From NCBI RefSeq assembly GCF_030272705.1, contig NZ_JARFYM010000028.1, positions 25,457-89,456 on the forward strand: a DNA stretch of 64,000 nucleotides. The letters are read 5' to 3'. The stretch's first letter is position 1, and every line of letters starts with the position of its first letter. This stretch comes from Rhizobium mayense. GTDB taxonomy: Bacteria > Pseudomonadota > Alphaproteobacteria > Rhizobiales > Rhizobiaceae. This document shows positions 25,024-33,442 of this stretch, one piece after another. The notes beneath the pieces are model-generated. The model was not told the origin of the DNA. It saw only the letters and a list, made by a program, of their open reading frames with translations, and searched no databases. The position numbers and the translations under genes are program-made.

Positions 25024-25911
25024 ATGATCTCCGCCAACGACCTCACTTCGGCCGAACTTGCCGCCCTTCTGCATTTTCATGCGGAGGCCGGCGTCGAATG
25101 GCTGCTCGAAGAGGAAGCGGTCGACCGCTTTGCCGAATTCGAGGCGATGAAGGCCAGCCGCCAAGGCGCCCGGGCAGTCCAGCCGCGTGTCGAAGCACCG
25201 CCGCCCGCGACGCGGCCGACAATGCAGCCGGAACGTCGCCAGGCCGCACAGCCGGCCGCCCCGATGATGCCGCCACGAAACGCACCGGCCATCCCTGACG
25301 AGCAAGCTGTCGAACAGGCCCGGTTCGCCGCCGAAAGCGCCCGGTCGTTAAGCGAACTCAAGACCGCATTGGAGGCCTTCAACGGCTGCAATCTGAAAAA
25401 CAGCGCACGCTCGACAATCTTCGCCAGCGGCACCGCCGAAGGCCGGGTCATGGTGATCGGCCCGATGCCGAGTGCCGATGACGACCGCGAAGGCACGCCC
25501 TTTGCCGGGCGAACTGGGCTGTTGCTCGACAAGATGCTGGCCGCTATCGGTTTGCACCGTGACGGCATTCTACTCACCAATGTCATTCCATGGCGGCCGC
25601 CAGGCAATCGTGCACCCTCTGCCCCGGAAATCGAGATATGTCGTCCCTTCATCGAACGGCAGATCGCGCTCGCGGAGCCGAAAGCGCTGTTGTTGCTTGG
25701 CAATTTCACCGCACGCCATTTCTTTGAGAGCAACGAAACCATTCATGGTCTGCGCGGACAATGGCGGGACGTAACGATATCCGGCCGCGCGATACCGGCG
25801 ATTGCCAGCCTCCATCCGCAGGAATTGCTGACCGCTCCAATCAATAAGCGATTGGCCTGGAACGATCTTTTGATGTTCAAGAGTCGGATTGACGTCGAGG
25901 CTTCGGGCTAA
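25024..25911 (+). CDS. Family 4-type uracil-DNA glycosylase, divergent
   Basis: A 295-residue protein. Residues 1-110 are a low-complexity Ala/Pro-rich region; the glycosylase fold covers about 115-290. It shows GTPFAGRTGLLLDKML, NVIPWRPPGNRAPS and the catalytic-loop ASLHPQELL, all family 4 landmarks. Two of the four Fe-S cysteines are replaced (the third is Trp in PWRPPGN), as in many alphaproteobacterial members. The motif usually read GEAPG is GPMPS here, losing its acidic residue. Expected role: removal of uracil from DNA. The altered motif makes activity uncertain. It follows the Hsp70-like gene by 55 bases. Confidence 0.82.
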   Translation: MISANDLTSAELAALLHFHAEAGVEWLLEEEAVDRFAEFEAMKASRQGARAVQPRVEAPPPATRPTMQPERRQAAQPAAPMMPPRNAPAIPDEQAVEQARFAAESARSLSELKTALEAFNGCNLKNSARSTIFASGTAEGRVMVIGPMPSADDDREGTPFAGRTGLLLDKMLAAIGLHRDGILLTNVIPWRPPGNRAPSAPEIEICRPFIERQIALAEPKALLLLGNFTARHFFESNETIHGLRGQWRDVTISGRAIPAIASLHPQELLTAPINKRLAWNDLLMFKSRIDVEASG

Positions 25912-25943
25912 TTTTTCGGCAATATTAACGGAAGATGAAATTT

Positions 25944-25964
25944 GCTATGCGTCTTTTGCATAGC
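25944..25964. repeat. Inverted repeat GCTATGC / GCATAGC
   Basis: Seven-base arms around GTCTTTT, 33 bases after the glycosylase stop and 89 bases before a small ORF. It may be a weak terminator or an operator. Confidence 0.4.
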
Positions 25965-25998
25965 AGTATTCCAACTGTGCGCATTGCAGAATCAATGC

Positions 25999-26007
25999 TG
26001 CACTGCA
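25999..26007 (+). promoter_or_regulatory. TGCACTGCA motif upstream of small ORFs
   Basis: It is extended as TGCTGCACTGCAA (25996-26008), identical over 13 bases to the site at 8534-8546. It lies 46 bases before the small ORF at 26053, a typical operator distance. Confidence 0.5.
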
Positions 26008-26052
26008 ATATATGTAGCGTGTCTTGGGAGGAACTTGAAAGGAACCAAGGCC

Positions 26053-26244
26053 ATGACTGCACGCTACCGTCCTATCCATTGCGGGTTTGATACCCTGCGT
26101 CGCGCTCTCGAACCTGTGCGCGCCACCAACGGCCACCGTAACCTCGGCATAGCCGCCAATGAACAGATGACTGCTCGCGGCACTGGCATCTCTGCCCGCG
26201 TCGGTCGTCCGACCGCCATATTCGCCGATTTTCGCGAGTGCTGA
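26053..26244 (+). CDS. Small hypothetical protein (63 aa)
   Basis: A short ORF, MTARYRPIHCGFDTLRRALE and onward, preceded by AAAGGA about ten bases upstream. It is basic, with no signal peptide or membrane segment, and I recognise no domain. It lies downstream of the TGCACTGCA word and upstream of a second small ORF (26375) that ends at tandem terminators, so the pair may be one short transcript. A longer in-frame start at 25942 would include the motif and is less likely. Confidence 0.45.
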   Translation: MTARYRPIHCGFDTLRRALEPVRATNGHRNLGIAANEQMTARGTGISARVGRPTAIFADFREC

Positions 26245-26374
26245 ACGACAAAAGCTGAGGCAAATCAAAGCTTGGCTTTGCAATTTGTACAACTCAGCTT
26301 TTCCGAATTATCTATTGATTCATCGCGAAATCCGCCACAGCATCGTGCACGATTTTATTTTCAGGGATCATATC

Positions 26375-26539
26375 GTGTCTACCGGTTTGCGCTCAATTTT
26401 CACTCTTCTCGACTCCGTAGGGCACATTGGCTCAGCGGTGCGCGCAGCGGAAGAATTCGAGCGCTCACGCGGCCTGCGTAAGGCTGACAAGAGCGACCTG
26501 CGCAACGCGCATTCAGCAGCCGCCGGCATCCCCTTATAG
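26375..26539 (+). CDS. Small conserved-looking protein (54 aa)
   Basis: It starts with GTG (STGLRSIFTLLDSVGHIGSA), with AGGGA nine bases upstream. The sequence predicts an amphipathic N-terminal helix and a charged C-terminal half (RSRGLRKADKSDLR). Rhizobia encode many such short, highly expressed proteins, some DUF1127-like, but I cannot place this one. It is followed seven bases later by a strong terminator, which supports expression as an mRNA end. Confidence 0.5.
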   Translation: MSTGLRSIFTLLDSVGHIGSAVRAAEEFERSRGLRKADKSDLRNAHSAAAGIPL

Positions 26540-26545
26540 GTTTGG

Positions 26546-26580
26546 AAAGGGTGGGATCATCGATCCCGCCCTTTTCATTT
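26546..26580 (+). terminator. Terminator 1 after the small ORF
   Basis: AAAGGGTGGGATC-ATC-GATCCCGCCCTTT, a 13-bp stem with one G-U pair, then TTCATTTT. Confidence 0.85.
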
Positions 26581-26613
26581 TGGATTTTCATAAGAGATTT
26601 TCATGAAGAGTAG

Positions 26614-26638
26614 CGCCGGGCCTGACCCGGCGTTTTTT
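26614..26638 (+). terminator. Terminator 2, tandem
   Basis: CGCCGGG-CCTGA-CCCGGCG followed by six T, plus-strand oriented, 34 bases after terminator 1. The space between the two holds no gene. Confidence 0.85.
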
Positions 26639-26648
26639 ATGCGGTTCA

Positions 26649-27521
26649 CTATGCCGGATTGGCGCTCGTCGCCACGGATTGCGCCCAGGCAAAAGCTTCA
26701 TCCACGGCAGCGAGCTTCACGGCCTGCCAGCGGCAATATTCATCGAGGAAGTCTCGCGACAGCCACAGGCGCGTCTTCTTCGGTTCGTCATACCAGCCAA
26801 GACTGCCGTGATCGGCAGCCTTGCGCAAAAGGCGCTGCAAATGGGTGCGTGACATCATGAATTGCGCAGCGATCGCCCGCGTATCGATGCGGCCGAGATT
26901 GACCCGCCCGTCCACTTCGGTGCTCAGATCCAAGCGGGACATGAGATGATCCATCACCAGGCCACCCGCTTCCGTCCAGAGAAATAGGCCGACACGCTCC
27001 GGCGGCTCGCGCCAGGCGGCTGCCTCCAGGCAGCGGCGCGCCATACGCGGCTGCGCAAGATCGACCAGCTCCGGATGAGCCGCAAGCGCGACGGCACGGC
27101 CACCATTGTCCAGAAAGTCGAGTGCAGCGAGGTTGGCGAGATACCAACTGATCATCGCAGCGTGACTGACCTCGGACGGCTCGTAGCGACGGGGGCGTCG
27201 GACAGCGCCAGCGGCGGGAACAATAAAACGATATGTCAGCAGTTCATCGACAAAGCTCAGCACGGTGTTGCGGCTGGCGACACGGTAATCTGTGATGACA
27301 TCGCGAAGCTTGACGACGGTCAGGCCGGAGCCGGGTATGGCTGGATCGTATTCCAGATGAAGTGCATAGGCCGTTTGGGTCAAAAGCCAGCGCTGATGCG
27401 AGGCCAAAAGCCGTGCAATCCTCGGTCCGCTGTCGTAACGGGCCCGCAGCGCCTCTGCCAAAAAACGCAGACAGGATACCAAGTCGGGATGGCGGGTAAG
27501 TTGCTCGACGGAAAAGCTCAA
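26649..27521 (-). CDS. Predicted DNA-binding protein with two helix-turn-helix segments
   Basis: A 290-residue soluble protein of unrecognised family. Residues about 68-105 (TVVKLRDVITDYRVASRNTV) look like a MarR-style winged helix, and about 215-255 (IDTRAIAAQFMMSRTHLQRL) like an HTH followed by a wing, RLWLSRDF. The middle is a helical domain. It may be a regulator of the divergent MFS transporter gene (27853), separated from it by a 331-base region with two palindromes. Function is inferred from layout only. Confidence 0.65.
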   Translation of the reverse strand: MSFSVEQLTRHPDLVSCLRFLAEALRARYDSGPRIARLLASHQRWLLTQTAYALHLEYDPAIPGSGLTVVKLRDVITDYRVASRNTVLSFVDELLTYRFIVPAAGAVRRPRRYEPSEVSHAAMISWYLANLAALDFLDNGGRAVALAAHPELVDLAQPRMARRCLEAAAWREPPERVGLFLWTEAGGLVMDHLMSRLDLSTEVDGRVNLGRIDTRAIAAQFMMSRTHLQRLLRKAADHGSLGWYDEPKKTRLWLSRDFLDEYCRWQAVKLAAVDEAFAWAQSVATSANPA

Positions 27522-27852
27522 GCGGGCCTCCTTATGACGCCCTTCTAAAATACAAAACGGAAAGAATTATTCTAATTTTTTTAGATAAATCTGCCGTCAC
27601 AGACCACGACCTCGACATCACATAGCATGCTATTGTTGGGTAAAAACACTGGTATCGCAAGAAGTTAAACAAACAATTTAACTTTATAACCATTCTTTCG
27701 CCATCATGTTTTCCCATGGCCGTCCGACAGGAGATCGAACGATCACTTGCGTCACATGCCGTCGCGATTGATCGCGCATCGTTGCTGAGTTAGAGCAAGA
27801 TGCGCTTTCGCGATCCACATCTCCTTCAACCACTCGACCGGATCCCGCTCCA
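27522..27852. other. 331-base AT-rich divergent intergenic region with two dyads
   Basis: No gene is seen. It includes the perfect palindrome ATAGCATGCTAT (27622-27633) and the inverted repeat GTTAAA-N7-TTTAAC (27664-27682). Both are candidate operators for the divergent regulator-like protein and MFS gene. Confidence 0.5.
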
Positions 27853-29091
27853 ATGCTGGCAAGCCTCGTCTCGATCGCCAGTCTGATGTTGTCAACGCTG
27901 TTGATGATGGTCGGATATGGTTTGATGAACTTCGTCGTGCCGATCCGCTCGGTGGCGGAAGGTTGGTCGACCTTCACGATTTCGGTGATTGCTACCGGCT
28001 ACACCTTCGGCTTCACGATATCCTGCATCATCACGCCGCGTTTCGTGCAGCGGGTGGGACATGTGCGCGTATTCGGCGCTTTGATCTCGCTGCTCAGCAT
28101 CGGCATTCTGCTTTGCGCATTGATGGTCGATTGGCGCGCCTGGCTGGCTTTCCGCTGCATCAGCGGCTTCGGCATCGCCGGCGCCTATCTCATCATCGAA
28201 AGCTGGTTGAACGAGCGGGTCACCAACGACAACCGAGCCACCATCTTCTCGGTCTATATGATCACCTGCCTCGTCGGATCGATCGGCGGGCAATATCTAG
28301 TACCGCTCGGCGATCCCAGCAATACCTCCCTTTTCATTCTGTGCGGCGTCATCTTCGCGCTCGCGATGCTGCCGACGGCCCTATCGACCGCCAAGTCGCC
28401 GACGCCGATTCACCAGGCAAAGTTCGACCTTCCGAAGCTTTATCGGCTATCGCCGATCGCCTTTATCGGCTCGTTGCTGTCGGGCGCCCTCTCCGGCACC
28501 TGGAGCAGCCTTGGCGGCGTCTATACCCAGAATGTCGGCATGAACACTGCGGAGGGCGCGACGCTGCTCGCCTGTGTGCTCGCCGGCGGCGCCGTATCGC
28601 AAATGCCGATCGGGCGCATATCGGACCTTATGGACCGCCGCTGGGTGATGATCGTCTGCGGCGTTGTCGGCATTCTCGCCTGCGTCATCATGACATTGTT
28701 CAACGCACATGCGCAGTGGATGCTCTATATCGCCGGCTTCTTCATCGGGACCGTGCTCTATCCGATCTACGCGCTCAATGTCGCCCATGCCAACGACCGC
28801 GCGGCGCCGGACGAATATGTCACCATTTCCAGCGGCATCATGCTGCTCTACGGACTGGGTACCGTCTCTGGCCCCCTGATCGGAGGAGCGATGATGGAAG
28901 TCGCCGGCCCATCCGGCCTCCTCTGGTTCTTGGCTCTTGCCTTCGCATTCTATGCCGGCTACGCCGGTTGGCGCATCGCCATGCGCAAGCCAAATGAGGG
29001 GCGCGTCGCAAAAACGGACTTCCAGTCCATACCGCTACCCGTTCGCGGTAGCGAAACCACAGTCCGCGTGGCGCAGTCCACCGCCGATTGA
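27853..29091 (+). CDS. MFS transporter (YcaD/sugar-phosphate-like group)
   Basis: A 412-residue MFS protein with twelve predicted helices. GYTFGFTISCIITPRFVQRVGH carries the helix 2-3 loop motif, and ISGFGIAGAYLIIESWLNER is typical of the YcaD group. The loop SDLMDRRWVM is the second-half equivalent. The substrate is unknown. It may be controlled by the divergent two-HTH protein. Confidence 0.88.
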   Translation: MLASLVSIASLMLSTLLMMVGYGLMNFVVPIRSVAEGWSTFTISVIATGYTFGFTISCIITPRFVQRVGHVRVFGALISLLSIGILLCALMVDWRAWLAFRCISGFGIAGAYLIIESWLNERVTNDNRATIFSVYMITCLVGSIGGQYLVPLGDPSNTSLFILCGVIFALAMLPTALSTAKSPTPIHQAKFDLPKLYRLSPIAFIGSLLSGALSGTWSSLGGVYTQNVGMNTAEGATLLACVLAGGAVSQMPIGRISDLMDRRWVMIVCGVVGILACVIMTLFNAHAQWMLYIAGFFIGTVLYPIYALNVAHANDRAAPDEYVTISSGIMLLYGLGTVSGPLIGGAMMEVAGPSGLLWFLALAFAFYAGYAGWRIAMRKPNEGRVAKTDFQSIPLPVRGSETTVRVAQSTAD

Positions 29092-29279
29092 TCGCCTGGG
29101 ATCTATCCGCCAAGACTTTTTTGGGCCAAAAACGGCATAGTTACTTTGTCGTAAGCCGTATTAACCTTTTTACAACCATAGCGTTTCAATTTATTTTCAC
29201 CGCAGTCAATAAATTCTGCGGCACGCCATGTATTTCCCATAGCCATTTCAGTTCCTACTATTTCCGAGGTCCATATCCA

Positions 29280-30389
29280 ATGACTGCAGCCCAATCGATG
29301 GAACGGAGTTCTCAACAGCGCGCCGTGACACCGCGCTCGATGCGGGTCGTTACGGATGGCATCGGCAGAGACCTTGAGCGTTTCAGCACCGACAACACCC
29401 ATGTCGTCAAGCAGATCAAGCTTCTGGCGATCAATGCGCTCATCGAGGCTGCTCGTGCCGGCGAAACCGGCAAAGGCTTCGCAGTGGTCGCTAACGAGGT
29501 ACAACGCCTGGCGCAGATCGCCACCGACATCGCGGGCAAATTTCAGGACAACGTGCTCGGCCGCATCGGCGTCAGCCGCGGCATGGCCGAAGCGTTGGTC
29601 GAGGAAATGGAGGGTGTTCGCCTGACGGATCTCGCCCAGACGCTGGTCCAGCTCATCGTCCGCAATCTCTTCGAGCGCACTGCCGATGTCCGCTGGTGGG
29701 CGACTGACACGGCATTGTGGGAGGCGCTACAGGATCCGCAGCCGCAACGCGTCGCCTTCGCCGCCGAACGGTTGGGCGTCATCAACCGCTTCTATACAGT
29801 CTATCTCGATCTTGTCGTGACCGACATGAAGGGACAGGTCATCGCCTCGGCCAATCCCGCCTACCAGCGCAAGCTCGCGGGCGCCAATCTCGCCTCGGAT
29901 CCTTGGTTCAGGGCAGCGGCCAACTGCCGGTCGGGCGATGATTATATTGTCGACGAGGTCCAGCCCAGCGAGTTTCACGACAGGCGCAATGTGCTCGTCT
30001 ATGCCACCGGTATTCGCGAAGGCGGACGATCGGATGGCAAGCAGATCGGCACGCTGGGCGTCTATTTCGACTGGCAGAACCAAGGGCAGTCGATCGTCGA
30101 CAGGGAGGCCAACCTGCCGCCGCAGGTCGCCGAAAAGACCGTGGTGATGCTGCTCGACGGGAAGAAGCGCGTCATTGCCTGCAGCGATCCGAAATTAATG
30201 TTCTCGCATTTCGCGCTCGCCAATCCCGAGGGCATGACGCGAGGCAGCTATTACGACAATAACGGCGCCATCGTCGCCTATGCCAAGACGCTCGGCTATG
30301 AAGACTATGACGGCCTCGGATGGTATGGTGTTGTCGTACAGCAAACGGAAGCCGACGAAGCGATCAAAGCGGCCTTCAACCTGAAATGA
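29280..30389 (+). CDS. Soluble chemoreceptor-like protein: MCP signalling tip at N terminus, Cache-type sensor at C terminus
   Basis: 369 residues. About 20-90 form a short MCP hairpin tip, with INALIEAARAGETGKGFAVV and ANEVQRLAQ, the most conserved part that contacts CheA/CheW. About 180-345 resemble a PDC/Cache sensory domain (YLDLVVTDMKGQVIASANP, GVYFDWQNQG, AYAKTLGYEDYDGLGW). No transmembrane helix or HAMP is present, and the order is the reverse of classical receptors, which sense outside and signal from the C terminus. It may therefore sense a cytoplasmic ligand, or be a truncated receptor. The ATG at 29280 is chosen; the frame extends to 29088 but those residues are not similar to the family. 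Confidence 0.8.
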   Translation: MTAAQSMERSSQQRAVTPRSMRVVTDGIGRDLERFSTDNTHVVKQIKLLAINALIEAARAGETGKGFAVVANEVQRLAQIATDIAGKFQDNVLGRIGVSRGMAEALVEEMEGVRLTDLAQTLVQLIVRNLFERTADVRWWATDTALWEALQDPQPQRVAFAAERLGVINRFYTVYLDLVVTDMKGQVIASANPAYQRKLAGANLASDPWFRAAANCRSGDDYIVDEVQPSEFHDRRNVLVYATGIREGGRSDGKQIGTLGVYFDWQNQGQSIVDREANLPPQVAEKTVVMLLDGKKRVIACSDPKLMFSHFALANPEGMTRGSYYDNNGAIVAYAKTLGYEDYDGLGWYGVVVQQTEADEAIKAAFNLK

Positions 30390-30563
30390 ACCGTGGCCTT
30401 CTTGACCAAATACTTCCCTCGCCATCACAAATTGTAGTGGCGTGACGATATGACTTTAACTTTGGTTCAGATTTCGATGTAATGATGCGCGCGGATTTCC
30501 CGTTCGGAGCGTCGCTCCGGACCAATACCGCCCGCCGCAGTACAAGCCTGATCAGGATAGACC

Positions 30564-33212
30564 ATGCGAACAGACACCGGCCAGATCGTCTATCTGGCAG
30601 ATTATCGTCCCACCGACTTCGTTCTGGAACGCGTGGACCTCACCTTCGAACTGCACCCGACCGAGACCAAGGTCGACGCGCGGTTGATCTTCCATCGTCG
30701 CAAAGGCACCGACAATAAGGCGCCGCTTGTGCTCGACGGTGACGAACTGAGCCTCGCTGGCCTGCTGCTCGATCAGGCGGAAGTTCCAGCCGAGCAATAT
30801 GAGGCGACGGCGGAAAGCCTGACTGTTCGCGATCTGCCTGAAAGCGCGCCTTTCGAACTGACGATCACGACCATCATCAATCCCGAAGCCAATACGCAAT
30901 TGATGGGGCTCTACCGCACCGGCAGCATCTATTGCACCCAGTGCGAGGCCGAAGGCTTCCGCCGCATTACCTATTTCCCTGATCGGCCGGACGTACTGGC
31001 TCCTTACACAGTCAACATCATCGCCGACAAAGCCGCCAATCCGCTGCTGCTGTCGAATGGCAATTTCCTCGGTGGCGCCGGTTATGGCGAAGGCAAGCAT
31101 TTTGCCGCCTGGTTCGATCCGCATCCGAAGCCGAGCTATCTCTTCGCGCTCGTCGCCGGCGACCTCGGTGTCGTCGAGGATACGTTCGTCACGATGTCGG
31201 GCCGCGAAGTGGCGCTGAAGATCTATGTCGAACACGGCAAGGAGCCGCGTGCGGCCTACGCCATGGATGCGCTCAAGCGCTCAATGAAATGGGATGAGGA
31301 GCGCTTCGGCCGCGAATACGATCTCGACATCTTCATGATCGTTGCCGTCTCGGATTTCAACATGGGGGCGATGGAGAACAAGGGCCTCAATATCTTCAAC
31401 GACAAATACGTTCTTGCCGACCCGGAAATCGCCACCGACGCCGACTATGCCAATATCGAGGCGATCATCGCGCATGAATATTTCCATAACTGGACGGGCA
31501 ATCGGATCACCTGCCGAGACTGGTTCCAACTCTGCCTCAAGGAAGGCCTGACCGTCTATCGCGACCACGAATTTTCCGCCGACCAGCGTTCGCGGCCGGT
31601 CAAGCGCATCGCGGAAGTCCGCCATCTGAAATCGGAGCAGTTCCCAGAGGACGGCGGGCCGCTTGCCCATCCGGTCCGCCCGACAAAATATCGCGAAATC
31701 AACAACTTCTATACGACGACGGTCTACGAGAAGGGCAGCGAAGTCACCCGTATGATCGCGACCCTTCTGGGTCGCGATCTGTTCAAGAAGGGCATGGACC
31801 TCTATTTCGATCACCATGACGGCCAGGCTGTGACGATCGAAGATTTCATCAAGTGTTTCGAGGATGTGAGCTGCCGCGACCTGACGCAGTTCTCGCTCTG
31901 GTACCATCAGGCGGGCACTCCGTTGGTGACTGCTTCCGGCAGCTATGATGCCGGTGACAAGACCTTTACCCTGTCGCTCGAACAGATGGTGCCGGCCACC
32001 CCCGGCCAGACGGCCAAGGAGCCGATGCACATTCCGCTGCGCATGGCGCTTTTCGCCGAGGACGGCGCCGTACTGATGCCGACATCGGTGACCGGCGCGG
32101 AGCTGACTGACGACGTCCTCCATCTGACCGAGCGGGCACAGAGCGTCGTTTTCCACGGCATTCCTTCGCGACCAGTGCTGTCGTTGAACCGCAGCTTCTC
32201 GACGCCGATCAATCTGCAATTCAGCCAGAGCGCGAAGGATCTGGCGCTGATCGCTCGTTATGAGGCCGACCATTTCGCCCGCTGGCAGGCGCTGATCGAC
32301 CTTGGGCTGCCGAACCTGCTGCAGGCAGCTCGCGACGCACGCCAGGGCATTCCGGTCACTTGCGACGCAGCCTTCGTCGATGCGCTTCTGGCTGCGGCCA
32401 ACGACGAGAGCCTGGAGCCGGCCTTCCGCGCTCAGGCGCTCGCCCTACCGAGCGAAGCCGATATTGCCCGTGAGCTCGGCGGCAATAACGATCCCGACGC
32501 AATCCATGCCGGTCGCCAGGCGATCCTCGCGCTAATCGCCGAAGCCGGAAAAGAGATCTTCGCCGCGCTCTACGACAGCATGCAAACGCCGGGTCCCTTC
32601 AGCCCGGATGCGGCCAGTGCTGGGCGGAGAGCGCTGCGTAACGCCGCACTTACGTATCTGTCGCAGTCCGACAATGCGCCGGCTCGCGCCAAGGCGGCCT
32701 ATGACGCCGCCAACAACATGACCGATCTCAGCGCAGCGTTGACCATCCTCGCCCACCGTTTCCCGGAAACGGTAGAAGCCAAGGCAGCCCTCGAAAACTT
32801 CCATGATCGTTTCGCGGAAAACGCGCTGGTCATCGACAAATGGTTTGCCATCCAGGCGGCCATTCCGGGCGCGGCAACCCTGGAGCGCATCCAAGGCCTG
32901 ATAGAAACGCCGCTTTTCAAGCGCACCAATCCCAACCGCATGCGCGCCCTTGTCGGCACCTTCGCCTTCGCCAACCCGACCGGCTTCGGCCGCGCCGACG
33001 GCGCCGGCTATCGCTTCCTCGCGCAGGAGATCCTCGATATCGACCAACGCAACCCGCAGTTGGCGGCGCGCATCCTGACCTCCATGCGTTCCTGGCGCTT
33101 GCTGGAGCCTGTTCGCGCCGATCACGCCCGCTCTGCCTTGATGCAAATCGAACGCGCCGGTGCCCTTTCGACCGACGTTCGCGATATTGTGGATCGCATC
33201 CTCAAGGAGTGA
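30564..33212 (+). CDS. pepN: Aminopeptidase N
   Basis: An 882-residue M1 metallopeptidase. It has the substrate-anchoring GAMEN (about residue 267) and zinc site HEYFH-x18-E (about 304-327), then DUF3458-type C-terminal domains as in E. coli PepN (870 residues). It removes N-terminal residues from peptides in the cytoplasm. The gene is single, with a terminator after it, and precedes the pleC-like gene. Confidence 0.96.
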   Translation: MRTDTGQIVYLADYRPTDFVLERVDLTFELHPTETKVDARLIFHRRKGTDNKAPLVLDGDELSLAGLLLDQAEVPAEQYEATAESLTVRDLPESAPFELTITTIINPEANTQLMGLYRTGSIYCTQCEAEGFRRITYFPDRPDVLAPYTVNIIADKAANPLLLSNGNFLGGAGYGEGKHFAAWFDPHPKPSYLFALVAGDLGVVEDTFVTMSGREVALKIYVEHGKEPRAAYAMDALKRSMKWDEERFGREYDLDIFMIVAVSDFNMGAMENKGLNIFNDKYVLADPEIATDADYANIEAIIAHEYFHNWTGNRITCRDWFQLCLKEGLTVYRDHEFSADQRSRPVKRIAEVRHLKSEQFPEDGGPLAHPVRPTKYREINNFYTTTVYEKGSEVTRMIATLLGRDLFKKGMDLYFDHHDGQAVTIEDFIKCFEDVSCRDLTQFSLWYHQAGTPLVTASGSYDAGDKTFTLSLEQMVPATPGQTAKEPMHIPLRMALFAEDGAVLMPTSVTGAELTDDVLHLTERAQSVVFHGIPSRPVLSLNRSFSTPINLQFSQSAKDLALIARYEADHFARWQALIDLGLPNLLQAARDARQGIPVTCDAAFVDALLAAANDESLEPAFRAQALALPSEADIARELGGNNDPDAIHAGRQAILALIAEAGKEIFAALYDSMQTPGPFSPDAASAGRRALRNAALTYLSQSDNAPARAKAAYDAANNMTDLSAALTILAHRFPETVEAKAALENFHDRFAENALVIDKWFAIQAAIPGAATLERIQGLIETPLFKRTNPNRMRALVGTFAFANPTGFGRADGAGYRFLAQEILDIDQRNPQLAARILTSMRSWRLLEPVRADHARSALMQIERAGALSTDVRDIVDRILKE

Positions 33213-33240
33213 TTTTCTCCTTGCTTATTGGTGATCAAGG

Positions 33241-33263
33241 CGGGTGATTTGCACCCGTCTTTT
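33241..33263 (+). terminator. Rho-independent terminator of pepN
   Basis: CGGGTG-ATTTG-CACCCG followed by TCTTTT, 28 bases after the stop. Confidence 0.75.
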
Positions 33264-33334
33264 CAGCCGCAACGAGTCCCGCGCATCCGTGCGCTTACCA
33301 TTGCGGGTACAAAAACCCACGAAATCGCATAGGG

Positions 33335-33349
33335 TTAAGAAAGTTTTAC
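33335..33349 (+). promoter_or_regulatory. CtrA-like site upstream of pleC-like gene
   Basis: TTAA-N7-TTAC, one mismatch from the alphaproteobacterial CtrA consensus TTAA-N7-TTAA, lies 94 bases before the kinase start. Confidence 0.35.
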
Positions 33350-33442
33350 CACTGCCTCTGGACAAGGCGAATCACGAGTGATTCATTAGGGCAGATTCGG
33401 GCGAGCGGCGCAGCGAATCACACGAGGGACAAGGCTAGAGCG

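Noticed and set aside
25942..26052. Longer N terminus for the small ORF at 26053
   Set aside because: It would place the inverted repeat and the TGCACTGCA site inside coding sequence, and has no ribosome binding site.
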